From: Polyangium sp. y55x31
GTDB taxonomy: Bacteria > Myxococcota_A > Polyangia > Polyangiales > Polyangiaceae
Assembly: GCF_029946505.1 (NCBI RefSeq)
Contig: NZ_JARZHG010000001.1
Location: forward strand, 186,001-250,000
DNA: 64,000 nucleotides
Direction of reading: 5' to 3'
Shown here: piece by piece, positions 59,272 to 64,000 of the stretch
Layout: every line of letters starts with the position of its first letter
How positions within the stretch are numbered: the stretch's first letter is position 1
The notes under the pieces: generated by a model
Databases searched by the model: none
What the model was told of the DNA's origin: nothing
The model's input: only the letters and a program-made list of their open reading frames with translations
Made by a program: the position numbers and the translations under genes

Positions 59272-62200
59272 TCACGGAGGAGGCGGGGGCGTGCTGGAAT
59301 CAGCCGGTTTGCCCTCGTCCGCGGCGCCCGCGTGGCGGAGCAGCCGGATCGCCCAGAGCGAAAGCGCGAGCAGCACGACCGCGAGGCCCACGCCGAGCGC
59401 CGCCCGGTGCCGCTCCGTGAACGGCAGCGGCGCCGCGCGGTCCGCTTCTCCAAAACGAGGGTTTGGCAGGACAGGCCCCATCTTCGCTTCCCGCGGGGCT
59501 TCAGCGCGATCGGCGCGGTCCAGGATCGCGGCGAGATCGTAATACGGCGCGGCGGCGGTCCGATCGCCGACATAAAGCCGGTGCTCGCCGGGCGTCGCCG
59601 CGCGAAAGACGATCTCGCGGGCGCGCACTTCTCCACGCGCGCCGCGGATCACGAGCGGCGGCGAGTCCTCGTCGTGGATCACGAGCCGGAAATATCGCTT
59701 GCGGGTCTCCTCGATCGGCAGCCGCATCGATTCCAGCACCACGCCCGGCCGCGGCGTGATCCGATAAAGCACGCCGCCGCCCACGGCCGGCCAGACCTCG
59801 CGGAAGCTCGTCGCCGTGACGTCCACGCGCCGGCGGAGCTCGCTCGTCCCCACGTCGAGCGTGATCGCCTGGATCGGCAGCCCCTCCGCGCCTGCGTCGA
59901 GCGTGACGACCGTGGACCGCTCCGCCTCGTCGCGCCGGATCTCCTCGATGCCGAGCGGCGCCTCGGAAAACGCATTCGCGCCGTCGTTCGGGGCGGGGCA
60001 GCGGAACACGCCTCCCGTGATCGAGATCCGCCCACCGGCCTCGGCCGCGTCCGAGGGCAGGAGCGTCACGCGCACGAGCTGCGCTTCGGACTTCGGGTAC
60101 GGGACTTCCAGGTGCTCGACCGTGCCGCGCTCGTGCCGGATCCGGTACACGAACGGCCCCTCCGCGACGACGCCGAGCGCCTCGCGGCTGTCGCCCGTCT
60201 CGATGCGTACGCGCCGGAGAAACGTCTCGCCGGTGACGTCGAGCACGAGCCGACAATGCAACGTCGACGCGGGCAGCCGGAACGTCGCCACCGCCGCGCC
60301 GCTCCCGAGCCACGCGGGATCCAGGAGCTCACCACGCACGTCCGGCGTGAGGCGATGGGCCGCGACTTCCCGCACGATCCGCGGCACTTCGCGACCGGCT
60401 TCGTCTGCGATCCGCACATCCGCGAAGAGCTCGGCGGACGTGCTCGCCCGGTAGAGCGCGTCGTCCACGGCGAACCGATGATCCCCGGCGGCGTCGATGC
60501 CCGTCACGACACGCATCGACGCGTACTTGCCGACCGGGAGGAGCCGCGGCGCGAGCTCCTGCGCGTCCGCGCGTGAGGCGACGAGCAAGATCACGAACGC
60601 GGATCCACCCGTGCGCATCAGCGCGAGGAGGCGATCGCTGAACCGCGCATAAAGAAAACCTCCGCCGACGAGGAGCGCGCCGACGCCGGTGAGCAGGAGG
60701 ATCTGGTAGATGCGCTCGACGCTCCACACGTCCCAGACCGCGAGCTTGGCGACGGCGAGGAAAAACAAGGCGAGCCCCAGGTATCGATGAAGCGCGCTCC
60801 GGGCCGCAAAGCCGAGCGCGAGCAGCGCCGCGGCCGCGACCGAGAGCACGAGCGTTGTCGTCATGGCGAGCCTGCCCTGCTGGGACTCCAAGAGGGCCGT
60901 GAGGCGCGCGGAAAAAGCCGCCCACTCGGGCGCGTCGAGCGGCACGGGCGGAGGCGCGGGGAGCGTGGTCACGGCCGAGCGGACTTCGAGCACGGCGAGC
61001 GTGATCCAGAGCGCATGGCCGCCGATCGCGGCGATCCCCGAGGCGAGGTCGAGCCACGTCCGCGCCTCGTCCTTTGCTGCTTCTGCGCGCTTCGCCCCTG
61101 CGGCGAGCAGGTACGCCGCGACGAGCAGCGAGATGCTCATGCCCGCGAGGCCCGTGGCGCGCGGGCTCCGGAGCAAGGGCACGGAGAGCACCCCTTCCCT
61201 GCCCTGCGTCGCGAGGAACTGCTCGACGAGCGCGTGCGTGCCCCACACATCGAGAACGACGAGGCGAACGAAGGTCGCGGCGAACAAGAGCGACGTGACC
61301 ACGAGCCACCCCCACTCCCGCGAGCGCGCCGCGATCGCTGCTGCGACGCAGGCGAGCGCGGCCCAGAGCACGGTGATCGTGGCGCCCTCGAGCCCGAACG
61401 CGAGCGCCGCCGCGAAGAGGCCGAGCGCGAGCCCCGCGAGCACGGACAGGCGCGCGCTCGCCTCGGGCCTCCAGCGTACGATGGCCGCGGCGAGCGCGAG
61501 ATCCGCGGCACCCGCGGCCGCCGTGATCAGCGCGCGGAGCGTCGGCACCTCGTCGCTCGTCGACGCGAGCGCGGCCGCGACGGATGCGAGCGTGGCAAGT
61601 GACCCCGCAAGGACGGAGCTCCAGCCTATAGGCGCAGCGGCACGGAGCACCGCAACCCCGACGGCCACGAGGTGCACGATCCCGAAGACCACGAGCGCGC
61701 CGAGGAACGCGGGAGACCAGGGAAGCGCCGGCAACGCCTCTCGCACGCACCCTGCGGCGATCGCGACCACGAGCGACGCGGCGCCCACGGCGGCGAGGTG
61801 CAGCGCGCCGAGGCGAGCCTTCAGCGCGAGCGCGACGGCGGCGGCGCTCCCGATCGAGGCGAGCACGACGAGGATCGCGGGCTTCTCGGGCAAAAGCTGC
61901 ACGGCGGCGAGCACGACGAAAAGCCCGGCCGCGACGCTGCCCGCGATGGCCGCGCCGGCCGGGAGGGGATCACGGCGGAGGACTTCGTGCACGAAGCCCG
62001 CGACGTACACGGCCGTCCACCCGCCGAAGAGTGTGACGAGCCAGAGCCTTTGATCCGCGGGGACATCATGGCTCACGACGAGCAAGACCACGAACGCCGC
62101 GGCCATGGGCACGGCGAGCAGCTCGGTCGCGCGGAGCGCGCCGAGGAGCGCGATCGCCGCGATTCCGAGTCCGATCGCGAGGACCGAGAGCACCCACACG

Positions 62201-63363
62201 TGGTCGTGGAGCAACATCGCCGCCCCCGCGTGCGAGAGCGTGAGCGCGGCGAGCGCGAAGAGCTTGGCATCGAGCTTTCGCGGGGTGCGGCGGTCGAGGT
62301 AGAGCGCGACGGCCGACCACTGCGCGGAAGCGAGTCCGACGAAAAGCAGCGGCGCGAGACGCGCGGTCAGGCTGTGATAAGGCCCGAGGCGCGCTTCCGG
62401 CGGCACGTCGCTCCACGCGGGCGCTTGCCCGTGGATGTCGAAGTACTTCGCATACCAGCCGAGGAAAAGCGCGGCCGATCCCGGCACGACGAGCGCGGGG
62501 ACGAGGCGGAAGCCGGCGCGCAGCGCGACGCCGAGGGCCATGGAGCCGAGGAGGAGCAGGTAGCCGAAAAGCGCGGCGGGTCGGTCCTGTCCGGTCGAGA
62601 GGACGACGGGGTTCGCGAGGCCGGCGACGAGGACGAGGACGAGGAGCGACTCGGCGCGGTGGCGAAGCGAGAGGCCGGCGCCGAGCGCGAGCACGAGGGC
62701 CACGGCGACGAAGGCTGTGGTCGGGGGAGCGAGCTGGTAAAGGGCGACGCTCGCCCAGAGCGAGGCGACGAGCGTGGCGAGGCCGATGCCGGAGAGGGCA
62801 TGCACGAAGCTCGGGCGGGTCTTCGGCCGCAAGAGCTCCGCGGAGGCGAGGAGGACGACGCCGAAGGCAGCGCCGAGGGCGACGCGGCCGGTAGGGCCGA
62901 TCCAGGCGTTGTCGACGGCGTACTTGAAGAAGAACAGGGCGCCGAGGAGGAAGGCCGCCGCGCCGATGCGCGTGAGCCATGTGAGGCCGAGTTGTTCTTC
63001 GAGGGAGGGGGCGGGCTCCGTGGGGGGTGCGGAGGCGGGAGCGGGAGTGGAAGCAGGCGCGGCGGCGGAGGCGGGAGCGGCAGCGGAGGCGGCAGCGGCA
63101 GCGGGCGCGGCGGCGGGAGCGGAGGCGGCAGCGGGCGCGGGAGCGGGTACGGAAGCGGGTGCGGGCGCGGGCGCGGGCTCCATACGCTCCACCCGCGCGA
63201 GATGCCTCGAAAGCTCTGCGATCCGCAGCTCCTGCGCGTTGAGCCGTTCTTCGAGCTCCCTCGCTCGGCTCCTCGCCTGGAGCGCCACGATCACCGCGAC
63301 GATCGGCGTGGCCAGGAACAACCCCACGAGGCCCAGGCCAAGCAGGACGAGGAGCGCCTCCAT
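59272..63363 (-). CDS. DUF2339-DUF3999 fusion membrane protein
   Basis: A 1363-residue inner-membrane protein. After one N-terminal helix and a coiled coil comes a long Ala/Pro linker (residues about 62-118). A multi-pass DUF2339-like region follows (LTWLTRIGAAAFLLGALFFF and roughly two dozen hydrophobic helices to about residue 960). The last 400 residues are a soluble, beta-rich DUF3999-like domain (LLPVGKYASMRVVTGIDA, VRRVRIETGDSREALG-type repeats) ending with one helix near the C-terminus. In other bacteria DUF2339 and DUF3999 proteins are often neighbours. The function of either is unknown, possibly envelope-linked. Confidence 0.85.
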   Translation of the reverse strand: MEALLVLLGLGLVGLFLATPIVAVIVALQARSRARELEERLNAQELRIAELSRHLARVERMEPAPAPAPASVPAPAPAAASAPAAAPAAAAASAAAPASAAAPASTPAPASAPPTEPAPSLEEQLGLTWLTRIGAAAFLLGALFFFKYAVDNAWIGPTGRVALGAAFGVVLLASAELLRPKTRPSFVHALSGIGLATLVASLWASVALYQLAPPTTAFVAVALVLALGAGLSLRHRAESLLVLVLVAGLANPVVLSTGQDRPAALFGYLLLLGSMALGVALRAGFRLVPALVVPGSAALFLGWYAKYFDIHGQAPAWSDVPPEARLGPYHSLTARLAPLLFVGLASAQWSAVALYLDRRTPRKLDAKLFALAALTLSHAGAAMLLHDHVWVLSVLAIGLGIAAIALLGALRATELLAVPMAAAFVVLLVVSHDVPADQRLWLVTLFGGWTAVYVAGFVHEVLRRDPLPAGAAIAGSVAAGLFVVLAAVQLLPEKPAILVVLASIGSAAAVALALKARLGALHLAAVGAASLVVAIAAGCVREALPALPWSPAFLGALVVFGIVHLVAVGVAVLRAAAPIGWSSVLAGSLATLASVAAALASTSDEVPTLRALITAAAGAADLALAAAIVRWRPEASARLSVLAGLALGLFAAALAFGLEGATITVLWAALACVAAAIAARSREWGWLVVTSLLFAATFVRLVVLDVWGTHALVEQFLATQGREGVLSVPLLRSPRATGLAGMSISLLVAAYLLAAGAKRAEAAKDEARTWLDLASGIAAIGGHALWITLAVLEVRSAVTTLPAPPPVPLDAPEWAAFSARLTALLESQQGRLAMTTTLVLSVAAAALLALGFAARSALHRYLGLALFFLAVAKLAVWDVWSVERIYQILLLTGVGALLVGGGFLYARFSDRLLALMRTGGSAFVILLVASRADAQELAPRLLPVGKYASMRVVTGIDAAGDHRFAVDDALYRASTSAELFADVRIADEAGREVPRIVREVAAHRLTPDVRGELLDPAWLGSGAAVATFRLPASTLHCRLVLDVTGETFLRRVRIETGDSREALGVVAEGPFVYRIRHERGTVEHLEVPYPKSEAQLVRVTLLPSDAAEAGGRISITGGVFRCPAPNDGANAFSEAPLGIEEIRRDEAERSTVVTLDAGAEGLPIQAITLDVGTSELRRRVDVTATSFREVWPAVGGGVLYRITPRPGVVLESMRLPIEETRKRYFRLVIHDEDSPPLVIRGARGEVRAREIVFRAATPGEHRLYVGDRTAAAPYYDLAAILDRADRAEAPREAKMGPVLPNPRFGEADRAAPLPFTERHRAALGVGLAVVLLALSLWAIRLLRHAGAADEGKPADSSTPPPPP
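63010..63185 (-). repeat. Ala/Pro-coding low-complexity repeats
   Basis: GC-rich short repeats with units of 6 to 12 bp (GGAGCGGCGGCAG-like) inside the DUF2339 gene encode alternating Ala and Pro. They make a flexible linker after the coiled coil and are prone to slippage. Confidence 0.8.
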
Positions 63364-63523
63364 GCATTTGCACTACCACGGGCTCGCGCGCACCGGAGCG
63401 CGGATCGGGACGGGTGTGCCAGCAGCGGCAGGAAGAATTACTCGTTCGCAGGGTCGGACTCGCGGTGGCTACTGCCCCACGTGCCGGAGCCTGTCAACCC
63501 GCGGATGGACGGCCGCCGTCGAC

Positions 63524-64000
63524 CTAGAGCGGTGCGCCTTCCGGATACACCAAGCTCAGTCGTTTCTCGCGCAGTCGGGCTTCTTCGAGGCAAACTTCCT
63601 CGATCTGCCTGACCAGCTCTTCCGACAGCCCGAGCTTCGCTGCCATTCGGATCACCGTGGCCCTCTCTCGGTCACTGTATTGGCCATCGGCGCTGCAAGC
63701 TCGAATCGCGTCGTACACCAGAAAACGCCGTGAGGCACTCGACGCCGGCGTCATGGAGATGACTTGCTCGATATCTTCGTCGGCCTTGTAGGATAAAAGC
63801 TTGTCCAACAACGAGTCCGATGCACCAAAAGCAGCAGAGTGGCCGACCGCCCAGTCCCTCTCTTCGGGCGTCAATTTGCCGTCCCCATTGGCACAAATGA
63901 GGACCGCCTTCATGTAGCCCTCGAACGTTTCATCCGTTGGAAGTGTGGTGAAGTTGGCCTTGTCCTTGAACAGCCACAGATAGCCTTTTTCTTTGTTCGT
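63524..64000 (-). CDS. TerB-like domain protein, cut by right edge
   Basis: The frame is open to base 64000, so the N-terminus is outside; 158 codons are seen. Motifs suggest a TerB-like helical bundle: CANGDGKLTPEERDWAVGH and later RACSADGQYSDRERATVIR, two acidic loop repeats that in TerB-type proteins bind metal. An in-frame ATG at 63913 is probably internal, because the upstream residues (YLWLFKDKANFTTLPTDE) look coding. Function not known beyond the family link to tellurite or stress response. Confidence 0.65.
   Translation of the reverse strand, partial: TNKEKGYLWLFKDKANFTTLPTDETFEGYMKAVLICANGDGKLTPEERDWAVGHSAAFGASDSLLDKLLSYKADEDIEQVISMTPASSASRRFLVYDAIRACSADGQYSDRERATVIRMAAKLGLSEELVRQIEEVCLEEARLREKRLSLVYPEGAPL

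Overview
The window is very GC-rich, densely coded DNA from a Gram-negative bacterium and looks like a myxobacterium, probably of the Sorangium/Polyangium group. The reasons are two giant non-ribosomal peptide synthetase (NRPS) genes, several Ser/Thr protein kinases fused to large accessory regions, many surface lipoproteins with Cys-rich DUF4215-like repeats, beta-propellers or TPRs, and a KaiC-like ATPase beside two-component genes. No rRNA, tRNA or CRISPR array was seen. All assignments come from reading motifs; no database search was run.

Region 1 (1-17726, minus strand) is one side of an NRPS locus. The first protein is FkbH-T-C-A-MT-T-C-A-T. The second is translationally coupled (TGATG overlap), starts with a TubC-type docking domain, continues C-A-MT-T-C-A-T-C and runs off the left edge. 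The predicted product starts from a C3 unit (glyceryl or lactyl) and carries two N-methylated residues; one adenylation domain reads as Glu-specific and one as Lys-like. Upstream lie a recombinase relic, a DUF4291 gene and a five-copy array of about 131 bp that ends at a strong intrinsic terminator.

Region 2 (19.7-29.8 kb) holds surface and accessory genes: a 1023-residue P-domain lipoprotein, a ketopantoate reductase homologue, a DoxX-like membrane protein, a beta-propeller lipoprotein with a poly-Glu tract, a CX5R phosphatase with an unknown partner, and a small lipoprotein.

Region 3 (29.8-37.6 kb, plus strand) is a tight three-gene operon: kinase-AAA-TPR protein, macro-like/SIR2 protein, and membrane patatin phospholipase. 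It combines a STAND-like sensor architecture with an NADase-type and a phospholipase-type effector, and is the best candidate here for an undescribed, possibly anti-phage, system.

Region 4 (37.7-43.4 kb, minus strand) is a run of GST, HD protein, sigma region 4-like protein, nucleotidyltransferase, P450 and cysS; the first four are overlapping or closely packed.

Region 5 (43.5-64 kb) has hypothetical proteins, a TolB-like lipoprotein, a kinase with its catalytic domain at the C-terminus, a KaiC/response-regulator/histidine-kinase set (the kinase is frameshifted), a TPR lipoprotein, a DUF2339-DUF3999 membrane protein and a TerB-like gene cut by the right edge. Two opposite-oriented copies of a roughly 300 bp nested-hairpin element lie at 23.9 and 49.2 kb.
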